Origin: Eucalyptus grandis
Lineage: Eukaryota > Streptophyta > Magnoliopsida > Myrtales > Myrtaceae
Assembly (NCBI RefSeq): GCF_016545825.1
Contig: NC_052619.1
Coordinates: 9,377,501 to 9,441,500, forward strand
Direction: 5' to 3'
Length of the DNA stretch: 64,000 nucleotides
Shown here: one piece after another, positions 37,424 through 49,000 of the stretch
How positions within the stretch are numbered: position 1 is the stretch's first letter
How the letters are laid out: each line of letters begins with the position of its first letter
Made by a program: the position numbers and the translations under genes
The notes under the pieces: model-generated
The model's database searches: none
What the model was told of the DNA's origin: nothing
Seen by the model: only the letters and a program-made list of their open reading frames with translations

Positions 37424-40400
37424 GTCCCTCTCTCAGGTCATTTAAGTTCGCTGGCCTCACCTGCTGGATTTTCCTTAGTAACGTGTCGAACTTGCGATGT
37501 TGATATTGATGTCGTTTGGAGAGAAGGAGAGGGAAAGTGCGACGACCGATGCAAGAGCGAAAGCGAAAAGATGAGGGCAGACCTATCATTTGCTCCCAAA
37601 AAAAAAACAAAAAATGAAGCCTTATGTATTTTTCTTTTTTCTTTTTTTCACTATGATTATTATAGCTCTTTCAAAAAAAATGATAAAGTGAAATTTAAAC
37701 ATCTAATTGTGATGATGATGGAAAGAAGGACTAATATTTATTACGATTTGCACCGGCTCTTATCACAGTATACACATTTTCAACTCAATCCCTCCCGGAG
37801 CAAAATTTTTTTGGTCAGGGAACAAATTAAACCCTTTTACCTTGCTAATGCAATTACAATTTTCCCCATTATAAAAAAATGAAAAAAATTGCAACTCCAA
37901 TTCTTAAATCTTATGTACTAACTGAATCGCATCTTAAAGCTATAGTTCAATCAAATCCTATACCTTTTACCAAGAAGTGTGGGTGATTCCTAAGCTCTTA
38001 ACTAGTTCAACGAAGTCCTAAATATAATCTAGCCCTCAATTTATATTGAATATATAATTTAAGGATGTCACTTGGGTGATTTCTAAATGACAGATATGCA
38101 AGCATTGTCATCAAAAGGATTTAATCTCATTTCTGAAAAAAAAATTATGATTTAATTGGAGTGATTAAAGATATCATTTTACCATGATAATCAACCATCC
38201 ACACTGGTTCCTCCCCCTCTTTATTTTTAGTTTTTTTTTGTTAGAGCACATTAATATGTGCTCTTATTACTTGTTCCATTTCAACTCTCTTGAGGTTAAG
38301 TTCTATGTTTGGTCTTATGTAAAAAAATCCTTGCTGATGTCCAATGATATATGCCAGTCTATTCTCATCGATGCCAGCAGCATCGGTCAACATACAGGTA
38401 ATTCTCACAATGCTAACTTCATTAATGGCCATTAATGAAGACAGAATAAAAAAGAGGTATGTGGAAATGAATGGGAACATGAAGGAGATAATTATTTTCG
38501 CATGAAATTACCAATTTGAGAAATTGCCCTTGATGAATTGCGAAGAAGTGAACCTGAAAATTTTGTTATCGTACTTTGATCTCCCTCGTCAATGCTACAA
38601 AAAAAAAAATGTTTAACTAAGCTTAATTGAATAACTATGCTCTAATCCAAGGCCATTTCGATTTTTCTTGTACCATTTAATTAGAAAAAAACAATAATCT
38701 GAAGCTCTTGCATTTGATTGCACGGATTATTTGACTAACAAGAATATGATATGGCTTCTTATATTTTATACATTGTTTGATGAAGACTATAATGTAATAT
38801 CAAACATAGAATATACAACTAAAATTCGTATATGATACTTGTAGGATAAGATTGGATTACAAAGCATAAAATCTCAATAATTAATTTCCTTAAATTGTTT
38901 AAAAGAAAAAATCACCTTTAGTCAATGAATAAAAATCGCAACCACCTCACCACAACTCTACCACCATAGCATGCCACTCTCGCCCCGCCTACACTTGAGG
39001 ATAGTTTCGACCTTGAACATAGTCGACCTAGAACCTCATCAATCAGGCCGTTTACTTTGATTGATTCCCGAGTCTAATAACCAAATCCGGTGCTTGCCTC
39101 TATTTCCTTTTATTCTTCCATTTTTGTTGCATTTATGCCATTTGGTTATTAGTAGAAAAGCAAATAATCTCCAAACAAACAACCCGGAGAAGCAGAACCC
39201 CAAATGAGGAAGTCATCAGTGCTCATGATGGCACACGATTCATGATGACTCCAACGCTGTTGTCATCGCCATTGAAATTTTAAAAACAAACGAAAAGGGC
39301 CATGATCACTCCTTCTGAATCATTCCATAATTACGCAAGGATCTAGTACAGCGATCCTCCTTTGGGGGGCCGTACCTTTTGGATCCGAGAGCATTGCGTT
39401 AAAGACTCCGGCTGTCTCGTCGGTCGTCGACCCCCACTCCATTAGCTCATCGTTGCTGTGCTGATCAGGCCTCCTCAGTGATATGATGCTAATGCTGTAA
39501 ATCCATCATCATCATGCGATCCTTTCGAAGCATGTGGTCCAATTTGCGTCCATGCCTCAGATGACATCGGAACTTCAACTGCCAAGAAAATCTTTTCATG
39601 CGGGCACGTCACCTTTTTCCTTCAATAAAAGGAAGTTTTACATCAGGGAAAGATGACTGATGAGATGTTAATTGTTTTTGCCCTTGCTAGCTAGGGTTTT
39701 TCAAAGAAATGAATGAATCATTTCCATCGATGAGGGTATGGAATGGCTTGTGTTCTTTTACTGTACTTTGCTTTCAAAAAGGGGTGGAACTCGAGCATCT
39801 AAAACGGACAAGAAAAGGCGTGTGGGTGCCATGTGTTTGCTCTATTATGGATGTATAAAACTTAGAAGAATGTATAGTAGTAATTCAGCTATTTTGGTTA
39901 GATCTTCAACTTGTTTGAGTCGGGCATTTAGATGATCATCTTGAGCTCAACCGACTTTAGTTTTGAGCTACTCGGACTTGATTCGAACTTGAAAAAAGAG
40001 ATGAGTCAAGCATCTCAAATTGATTTGTGATTTGAACTCCTTAATCATACGATTACTAATTTAATTAGATTACATTTCAAATGGCTCGAAAACTTGCACA
40101 TATCTGATTCTTTAGACTTGCAGGATGTTCCATAAAACTCTGAATAACCGAACACTTACACTTGTCCCCTTGATTTATCACCCAAAAAATAAAAATAAAA
40201 AATGATTGCATTTCAAAGACGTGCAAATCCCATTGATCCCGCGTGCTATCTTTATGGCCCAAAACTCTTTATTATATAGTTAAGAGAGCACAACTTGAGA
40301 TTTTAATGTTATTGTTGGGTTTTTGGTCCAATTGTGATATTGGGTAAGGCTCCATTCACAAGGTGATAAGGGTAGCTCTTAAGATTAATATGAGTAAGAG

Positions 40401-40825
40401 ATGTTGTAATCTGAGTTGTCCTATTTAAATATGCATTTAACCACTCACCAATTGCTTAAGAGTGATTCTATACTTTTCTACTCTTTTTAGTGATTGTTTA
40501 ATGTGATGTTCTCTATTTTGTCTTGCAACGGTCATGTTCAGGGACATTTGTTCCATCATTTCTACTTCTAACTCGTGACTTTGGACCTAAATAAGCTGTT
40601 ACATTAAAAAGAAAATAGTATTCAGGACCTCAATTGAGCCAGAGAAACAAAAAAACGATAAGAGAGTGTGCTCCTCTTATTGTGATCTAGGTTTTAAGAC
40701 TTTTCTGGGAGGTGGACTCATCGAAGCACGCGAAAATTGACTCGGACATCATATGATCATTATACCCAAGAAAAGAATGGTTAATCTTTTTTCTAACTTT
40801 AGGCCAGTTTTTTTTTTTTTTTTAA

Positions 40826-41319
40826 GAGTTATTACCCTAAAAAACTCCAAATCGATATACTTGTGACAAATTTATCAAAAACTATTTTTTTTATCATGAA
40901 AAATCCTAAACTAGTATATCTATAACAAATTTACATCGACTAATCATAAAAAAAACCTAAACTGATTCATTTATGACAAATTTATCCCAAATTAATTTAT
41001 TCGATCACAAAAAAACCCAAATTGGTAAATTTGTGACAAATATACCCTCCGCTAAATTGGATTAATACCACAAAAAAATCACAAAAATTATAAACTGTAA
41101 CAAACGGAACGTAAAATCCCAAATTTATATACCAATCAATTGTCACGTGTCATTTAACTTAATAATTTGACTGTATAATGTAACGAAAACTAACATAGGA
41201 TAAATTTGTCACAAGTGTATCAGTTTGGGGTAAATTTGTCAAAAGTATATCGATTTATGACAAAAAAATAGTTTTGGTAAATTTGTCATGTGTACCAGTT
41301 TGAGATTTTTCATGTTATT
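40826..41319. mobile_element. Inverted-repeat element built of ~60-bp sub-repeats
   Basis: The left half holds four degenerate units of 'AAACTGGTAxACTTGTGACAAATTTATCC'. The right half holds the same units in inverted orientation (GGATAAATTTGTCACAAGTG and so on). The outermost arms both carry ACTATTTTTTT next to GACAAATTTA. The right end lies against the target-site duplication of the following LINE. It is non-coding. Confidence 0.65.
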
Positions 41320-41335
41320 AACCATTTTTTTAATG

Positions 41336-41916
41336 TGAGACCTCTGCAACTCTTGCATATTTTTGGGCTTCCAGGTGTAATCTTCCTTTGAGGAATAGGA
41401 CGTGGGTGGATAACCTGGCTTGGGCGTTAAAATTCCTAACTGGAAAGGATTTCTTTCATAGTATTGCATGTTTCTCTTCCGGGGCCATGTGCCACCTTAT
41501 TTGGAAGAAGAGGAATTCCATCATTTTTCGGGGAGATTCCTTGGTGATCCCATCTATGAAAAATCACCTAATCAAGGTTGTGAAGGACAAGGCTCTTACG
41601 TTTAATAATGCTCCACCTACTCCAAGAAACAAAAGACTCCAGAGAAGCTGGGGATTCGATCCCTATGTGTTTGAATCGGCTACATCTTCCTAACACCCCT
41701 CCGTTCTTCGCCTTTTGATTAAGGGTCGGCGGTCTGATGGTTTGTGGTAGTTTGTAGTGCCGTGGGTTGTTTAGCTTGTTCTTTTTGCCTTTGTTCTTTT
41801 GATTTGGCTCCCTCTCACTCTCCCTGTTTTTCCGCAGCTAGAGTGTGAGCTTTGACTCCGAATTCTTGTATATTTGTCATTTGCTTAATATATTCTTACT
41901 ATTTACTATAAAAAAA
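41336..41916 (+). mobile_element. 5'-truncated LINE (L1 type), 581 bp
   Basis: Begins inside the zinc-binding C-terminus of a LINE reverse transcriptase: RTWVDNLAWALKFLTGKDFF, then GAMCHLIWKKRN and IIFRG, ending after about 100 residues at the stop near 41693. A 3' UTR with TTGTATATTTG... and a short poly(A) at 41909-41918 follows. Flanked by 15-16-bp direct repeats AACCATTTTTT(T)AATG at 41320-41335 and 41917-41931. It is a dead retrocopy end, not a gene. Confidence 0.85.
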
Positions 41917-41934
41917 AACCATTTTTTAATGGAA

Positions 41935-43790
41935 ATATACAAGTTAGAAAAAGAAAATATAAATTTATAAAGCAAGAATCCAGCACCCGGCCACAACGAC
42001 TAACAGTGTTCAATTTCTAACCGTCAGAACCTCTGAAGAACAACATTTAATGAAAATCCATAAACCACAACGACACTCAACAGTCTGAATTAAAATATAA
42101 TTTATGCATCACCGTATGAAAGGTGCAAAGAGATTCGGAATCCATGTTGAATTAAATTGGGTTCGTGTCGTGGCTATTGTCAAACCCGAACTCGATCGCC
42201 CGTCACGACCGCACGCGGCGTCGCGGGACCCAAACGCCTTCAAGTCTAGCATGCAATCATGCGCCACCGCTTTGTCTTTTCTCACTCGTTTTTCCGTCCC
42301 GCCACGCCTCCAGCCGTCTCCCACCGGAACGCAAGTTATTTCTATGTGCTCCTCGTCTTTTCTTTTTAAATTAAAGGAGGAGTTACCGCATGCGTCGTTA
42401 CTTAGTACGATTTGGAATATGCTGAATTTATACATGAAGTTCACCAAATTCAAATACATAGATGATGGATCGACATTCCGGAGAAAAGGATCGCCACGAC
42501 TGGAGTGACGGTCATAGTCATGGCCATCAGGTGAAGAGGATAGAGAGACGAAGCAAATGGGAGAGACAAGAGAGAGGTCATGTGAACCGATGAACACTAC
42601 CATGCACACACATTGGGGCCATCGAGGGCATGCGATCACCTCGTGCTGCTATAGACGAAGGCGGGGCAGCCCCATGAAAAATTGGTTGCAAAGAGAGAGA
42701 GAGAGGTCTAAGTAAGTGGCGGAAACCATGGTCAAGGTGGTTACTAGAAGCAGCTCCCCCATCAGCATTGTCCTTCCGCGGCCTCTCTCTTTTTAGCACG
42801 ATCAAATATATCTCGTTGCTCACATAAAAGCTAAAATCAAAAGTAAGATCGTTTCTTCCTCCATCCGCAGTTGAGAATGAGTTACGAATGTGGAACATTA
42901 ATCACATGTAAACTCAACCAAAAATATATGATTGGTGTAATTTTGCGTAATTATAACTGCTAATTAGAAGACCAATTGGAGGAAATTTTCCCCAAATGAA
43001 TGAAAACATTACTCATAAAAATCAAAATATAACTCTGTTGAATTCATAAAAGGTTAAAAAGGGTCTCATTAACAAGTGAACACCCGTGAGCCATATGTAA
43101 TAAGGATTTTTTGCATATTACAAGAAAAAATTTGAAAAATGACAGATTTTACTTATTTGGATATTTAATAAGTACCGCGAGAACTAATTAATAAAATCTC
43201 AAGTTAAAATGTATAAGTGCTTCTAGATTCCCATAAGAAGAAAAGGGACCAATCCAGTTTTATAGATGTTCCTGAATTCACCCTAGTTTACCTAAGACTA
43301 TAATAAGGTTGGTACATTAAGTGTTAACACGGGTAATTAGCCAATAACATGGTAAAACACCTCAAATGACCGTAAGTGATACTAGCTATGGTCAGTAATT
43401 ATCCTCAACAATTGTTATTTCCCTATATGCCCTTGTAAATGAGAAAAGTCAGGATAGTTTTTCAAAAAAATCGAATATCTTAGTAACTTTGTATAAGAGT
43501 CGTAATCAACCTGAACTTTTTCCTATTCTTAGTAACGTATCTTTATAGCTGTAATATTCCTTCTCAGTTCGTAACTTGAAGGCATTATATGTCAAGTGAT
43601 TGTCATTACATGCTGCAATTTTTGTTAATCAATAATAAATTTGACAACCTTATAACAAGTAATTTCCTTCTCAAAATTATTTGACCGTTGAAGCTTTTAT
43701 CCTTTTGATCCAGCGGTCCATATTACATACGGTAATTATCAGACCGGACATGCCCTACGTATGCCTCAAATGCTAGATTTACTCGAACCC
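41935..43790. other. Intergenic DNA upstream of AGO10
   Basis: A GC-richer patch at 42140-42660 has overlapping frames on both strands (176 codons on the minus strand at 42639-42109) but no recognisable domain. The rest is AT-rich with no signal. Confidence 0.45.
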
Positions 43791-43891
43791 AAAATCACTT
43801 GAAAAGTTCTTACCTTGGCAGGGGCCAATCGCCCATTGCAGTTGCACGTCGCCATAGCTCTCTGTTTTAGATACAAGCGTTTCTTACAAAT

Positions 43892-43892
<1 letters not shown>

Positions 43893-43923
<31 letters not shown>
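43893..43923. repeat. (GA)n microsatellite
   Basis: A GA run directly before the tandem repeats upstream of AGO10. Confidence 0.9.
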
Positions 43924-43924
<1 letters not shown>

Positions 43925-43937
43925 CTGCAGACTTCGA

Positions 43938-44206
43938 ATTGTTCCTCTTCTTCTAGGCATGACTGCTTTTGTAAAATCCCAAAAGATGATTCCTTTGGAC
44001 TATTACCCACTTCGCTTCCAATTGTTCCTCTTCTTCTAGGTATGACTGCTTTTGTAAAATCCCAAAAGATAATTCCTTTGGACTATTACTCCCTTCACAT
44101 GAACATTTCTCTGAATCGTTCCTCTTCTTCTAGGTATGACTGCTTTTGTAAAATCCCAAAAGATAATTCCTTTGGACTATTATTCCCTTCACAAGAACAT
44201 TTCTCT
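43938..44206 (+). repeat. Three ~83-94-bp tandem repeats upstream of AGO10
   Basis: Units at 43938-44020, 44021-44114 and 44115-44206. Each contains CTTCTTCTAGG(C/T)ATGACTG and TTTTGTAAAATCCCAAAAGA followed by TTCCTTTGGACTATTA. Units 2 and 3 are almost identical and share a CCCTTCACA(T/A)GAACATTTCTCT tail missing from unit 1. They lie about 540-800 bp upstream of the AGO10 TATA box. A CT run follows at 44204-44221. Identity is high compared with other repeats here, so the array is recent. Confidence 0.9.
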
Positions 44207-44541
44207 CTCTCTCTCTCTCTCAAATTTAATTTTTGGACATGAACATTTGAGGAATAATGGGACATAACATATAGCCATACACATGTACATGGACACAAGG
44301 TGTATGGAAAGCGTCGTGGAGAGAGGATTTTAAAGGAGCAGTTTTTATTTTTTTTGGGGGTTGCAGAGAAAAATGTATTTACTTTATTGATCACACTGTC
44401 GTGTTGGCTCCAGAGCCGAAAATGGAAGAGAGGGGGGAGGCTTTTTGCAGCGTCTTTGTGTGGAAAGAGAGTGCGAAAAAGCAAAGGCTTCAAGAGAGAG
44501 AGAGAGGGATAGGGAGAGAGGCTCTACCCAAAGCTCTTTTA

Positions 44542-44547
44542 CACGTG
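44542..44547 (+). promoter_or_regulatory. G-box CACGTG upstream of AGO10
   Basis: CACGTG followed by ATAAAG, about 200 bp upstream of the TATA box. A function is inferred from motif and position only. Confidence 0.35.
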
Positions 44548-44743
44548 ATAAAGAAAGCGAACCCAAAAGCACTTGCATGCGTGTATAAGATTCATCATCG
44601 CCATCATCAACCCATTTCATTTCCTCTCTCTCTCTCTCTGTCTAACTTTGAATCTCTCCATTTCCCACGAAGACCAGCCCTTTTGCCTCTCTCTCTCTCG
44701 CTCTGCCTCTCTCTGTGCCTGCGTGTTTGAATCAGGCACGTCT

Positions 44744-44750
44744 TATAAAG
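44744..44750 (+). promoter_or_regulatory. TATA box of AGO10
   Basis: TATAAAG in a CT-rich setting. Transcription is expected to start near 44775-44785, which leaves a short first leader exon before the probable 5'-UTR intron. Confidence 0.65.
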
Positions 44751-44851
44751 CCTCCCTCTTCTCTCAACCTGCGCATTGCGACACCAAGTTCTCTGCTTCC
44801 TTCGTGTGCTGAACTAGGAAGCTAGCTCATTTTGGCTGGGTGGGTTGGTTG

Positions 44852-45045
44852 GTGAGTTTGTAAATTTTTCGGCTTCCTTATGGCTTATTGATACTGGTTA
44901 TTTATTTGTTTTATTCGTTCACGCGAGTCGCTCTAGCTTCTTAGCATTAAATTTCGCCGTATCCTCCAGACAGTGATTTCACTGCCCTTTTCAAGGTTTA
45001 TTCCTTATGCTTCATTTTGTTCTTTTCTATGTGTTCCCACTCTCA

Positions 45046-45085
<40 letters not shown>

Positions 45086-45979
45086 CTCCTTCGCTTGCTC
45101 GCACCTCAACGGACTCGTCCTTTCCAAATTTCTTCTTTCCTAGCTAAAAAAAACTATATTTTTTGAAACAAATTACGTTGGTGTTTTTATCTGCTTGGTC
45201 TCACTCGATGTTTTCCCAGCACAGATTTTTCGGTTTTTGGTAGGGGACAGGATTCGATCCTAGTTTTGTCTTCTGGGTATTTTCCGTTTACTAGGTTCTA
45301 TTGAGAAAACCGGGCTGGGTATTTTTCCGTTTATCGTGTTCGATTAAAGAAAACCAGAAATTCTTTCGTATTCCACCTTTTCTCTTGGCCTCTCTTTGCC
45401 TTGTGATTCTCGTCTTAAAACGATTCATGATCATTGGTTTACCGAATAGAAGAAGAAGAATCTAAAACAAAGTTTTATTAGTCTCGGGGTTGACTGTCAG
45501 CTTTGTCTTCGCGTTCATGAATTTTGTGCTCTTTGCACGTTTTCTGTTTCTTCCTTTCGTGCTGATTCTGTTGCTGGGTTTTTGAAGTTTTTCTGTGGTG
45601 ATAGCACCGGGGGCGAAAGGAGGAAAATTTGTGCTCGATGTTAGTTGGGCCGGTGGCATTAATTTATCCTCACTTCTGCTCGAAATTTTTTCTTTCTTTT
45701 TGGGGTGGTCTGCGTGCTGAAACAGAGGTGAAAAATTGACTGTGCGTTTTCAATCTTGCGAGGAAATGGTAATGCTTGCAATCTGCGGCAAAGGGTGGTC
45801 TTTGTTCCACCTCTCTTCTTTTGATCTATTGCGTGCCCGAAGCTGAACCCATGATTTCGCACACACTCATTGACGAGATTTTCCGTTCAGTCACTGTTCT
45901 GCAATTGTAGCCATTTCTCTGACATGCAAGATTTCACCCTTTATTCTCACTTCTCTCTTCAACTTTGGTTCTCTCTCAG
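44852..45979 (+). other. Probable 5'-UTR intron of AGO10
   Basis: A good donor TTG|GTGAGTTTG and a good acceptor TTCTCTCTCAG|CTGAAG frame 1128 bp that include a CT microsatellite (45053-45082) and several ATGs. If it is removed, the leader has no ATG before the start at 46079. This is inferred from splice signals; cDNA would settle it. Confidence 0.55.
45053..45082. repeat. (CT)n microsatellite in the AGO10 leader intron
   Basis: A CT run of about 30 bp. Confidence 0.85.
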
Positions 45980-46078
45980 CTGAAGTAGTTTTGTATCCTC
46001 TTGAAACAAGCCAAAGCCCGAGAGGGGGGTCGGTGTACTATTTGGGACATCGGTTGGGAGTTTCAGTTATCCCAGCAG

Positions 46079-49000
46079 ATGCCTACGAGGCAAATGAAAG
46101 AGAGCGCAGAGCAGAACCACCAGCACCTTGTCATCAAGACCGCCCGCTTGCAGAATCCCATGAATAATCAACCTCAGAAGTCCCCGAAGACCACGCAGAA
46201 TGGCAAGGGCCCGCCGACCCCGTCACCTCCCTCGAAGAGCAGAGGAAGGAGGAGGAGAGGGAGAGGCGAGCGGAAGTCCGACCAAAGTGACGTCTGCGCG
46301 AGGCCGAGCTCTAGGCCGTGCACCGGGGAGATTGTCGTGCCGAGGGCTCCTCCGAACGGGTGCGCCCAGAATGGTGGTGGGAACCGGGCAGATTTCCCGG
46401 CCTCGAGCCGGTCCTTGAGCTTGGCTCGCCGGCCCGGGTATGGGCAAGTTGGGACCCGCTGCATTGTGAAGGCCAACCATTTTTTTGCAGTGTTACCAGA
46501 GAAAGACTTGAATCAGTATGACGTAAGTAGCTCTATTCTCTGGGGCTGATTTTTGTTTGTTTTTTCCTTCTTCTTCTTTTTTTCTTCTTTTTTTTCTCTG
46601 GGTGTTGAAAACGAGTCCGCTTGCTGATTTTTGCAGAAGATAAAATTTGACATGGTTCTTAATCTGTGATACAACAGTTGGGACCCTCAATCTGACATAA
46701 AATGGAGTTTGATGTCATCACATGGGTGTTGTTTTCTTCTTTATCGTTTGTGGTCTTTTACATTTGGAGCTGACAATGAAAGTGGGTTTCAATTTGGCTT
46801 GTCCTTTTCAGAGGTTTTGATTTGATTAGCTGTAGATAGATACACCTGCGCTTCAGAGTTTTGTTCTTCTTGTTTTGCTCGGCTATCTGATTCTTTCCCT
46901 GAGGCTGTCTCTGTGCTGCTCATGGCAGGTCAGCATTACACCAGAAGTGGCATCAAGGACCGTAAACAGAGCCATCATGGCAGAGTTGCTAAGGCTGTAT
47001 AGAGAATCTGACCTAGGAATGAGATTGCCTGCTTATGATGGGAGGAAGAGTCTTTACACTGCTGGTGAGCTTCCCTTTTCTTGGAAGGAGTTCAACATTA
47101 AGCTCTTAGATGAAGAGGATGGAATTAATGGACCCAAGTAAGTTTTTCTAACATCGAAATATCTGTTTATCAATCTCTTTATAGAGTTACTTCTATGTAA
47201 AATTCACTCTGCATTGAAAAATGTAGGAAATGATAGACTTTCAATTATTTGCTTCGTGTTCGTTAGGCAATACTCTAGATTTTAAATTGCTTATTCCCTG
47301 AATCGTAGAGAGTTACATTGGCGATAATGTTTCTTATGCACAACTCTTGGGCATTTTTGCAATTTTTCAGGAGAGTAAGAGAATATAAGGTGGTTATTAA
47401 GTTTGTTGCACGGGCAAATATGCACCACTTAAGCCAATTCCTAGCTGGTAAGCGTACCGATGCACCTCAGGAGGCTCTGCAGGTACTTGATATCGTTTTG
47501 AGGGAGCTTTCCACGAAAAGGTAAATAATATCCTCTTATTGTAGACTTTTTACCTCACCCTAATGAAATGACTTATATGAGGATGCAACATATGCAGGTT
47601 TTGCCCCATTGGTCGATCATTTTTCTCACCCAATTTAAGAACACCCCAACAGCTAGGTGACGGCTTAGAATCATGGTGCGGTTTTTACCAGAGCATTAGG
47701 CCTACTCAGATGGGCTTATCCCTGAATATTGGTAATTGGAGCAAATTGATTTCACTTCTTAAACCAAACCAACTAGTTCATTTGGTCCCTTGATACACCA
47801 AGTTGCTTCCTTTTTCTTCTTTAAAAATCCTCTTGTACATTGCAGATATGGCTTCGGCTGCATTCATAGAGCCTCTTCCGGTGATAGAGTTCGTGGCCCA
47901 GCTTCTAGGCAAAGATGTCCTGTCGAGGCAATTATCTGATTCTGATCGTATCAAGGTATCTTCTCTTACATGATGTCAATTAGTCGACTTTGCAAACTTG
48001 GGGTATTATGACATCGAGATATTAGAAAAAAGTATATTATTTAGTGGCATAATGTGGACCAAATCATCAGCTGTTGAAGTTTTATCTTTCAAAAGGGAAG
48101 TTCTCACAATAAGTTCTTGCCACGGATTGTTTTGCTAAGGTACTCCATAATGTGTTCCCTCTGGAGATCAACACAAAGTTGGCTCAGTGTCTGGTTGATC
48201 TATCAAAAATGGATGGTCATATCTTAATGAATTCGTGATGTGTTCTTGCTCTTTCTGATGAAAAATATTCCACCAGATCAAAAAGGCCCTTCGGGGGGTA
48301 AAAGTTGAAGTAACGCACAGAGGGAGTGTACGAAGAAAATACCGTGTTTCAGGGTTGACATCTCAGCCAACGAGAGAGCTAGTGTAAGTTTTCACTCTTT
48401 ATTTGTCACATAAAAGTCAGACAGTAAACTGAAGCCATCTATAGTTGAAAATAAGCTAAATCTCTCTGTTATTGGCATGTTTCAAACATTTGGTTCTAGA
48501 TTTCCTGTTGATGACAATCTGAACATGAAGTCTGTTGTGGAATACTTTCAAGAGATGTATGGCTTTACAATACTGCATACACATCTTCCTTGCCTCCAAG
48601 TAGGAAATCAAAAGAAGGCAAACTATTTACCCATGGAGGTAACAAGTTGTCACAACTTATCAAACAAATTCCTTTCGTGGAAACTTTTGCTAATGTTTTC
48701 CTAGTATAATTTAAATTACTTCCACTTTGTCAGGCATGCAAAATTGTTGAAGGGCAACGATATACAAAAAGGTTGAACGAGAAGCAAATTACTGCCCTGC
48801 TAAAAGTTACATGCCAAAGACCTAGGGATCGTGAAAATGATATTCTCCGGGTATTGTTACTTTTTTGTTTTCGTCTTTTATATTATGAAGTTGGCCTCTT
48901 CTGATGTATTGGAATCTATTATTTGTTGACTTATCACGACATATCACTGTCATCTCAAGCATGTTATTAGTGCAATCATGAAAAAAGAACATTTGCTTTA

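Larger units (their letters stand above)
33903..40800. other. Gene-poor intergenic DNA
   Basis: No coding region recognised on either strand over almost 7 kb. It holds the degenerate duplication at 36056-36640, a CT microsatellite at 37388-37420 and scattered A/T runs. A promoter-like GC-richer patch lies at 35780-36010 without an associated frame. Confidence 0.5.

Noticed and set aside
37322..37882. 186-codon plus-strand frame over a CT microsatellite
   Set aside because: Much of it is Ser/Leu repeats from the CT run and Lys/Phe runs; no domain.
39340..39540. Possible MIR393 locus: ATCATGCGATCC near 39515 and TTTTGGATCCGAGAG near 39377 resemble parts of miR393 and its star
   Set aside because: No opposite arm that pairs with either segment was found on either strand, so no hairpin can be drawn.
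42109..42639. 176-codon minus-strand frame upstream of AGO10
   Set aside because: No recognised domain, overlapping plus-strand frames of similar length, and no splice or promoter support.
46001..46078. Extension of the AGO10 first exon upstream of 46079
   Set aside because: The frame is open from 46001, but the codon there is TTG and no ATG occurs before 46079, where the AGO10-type MPTRQMK start lies.
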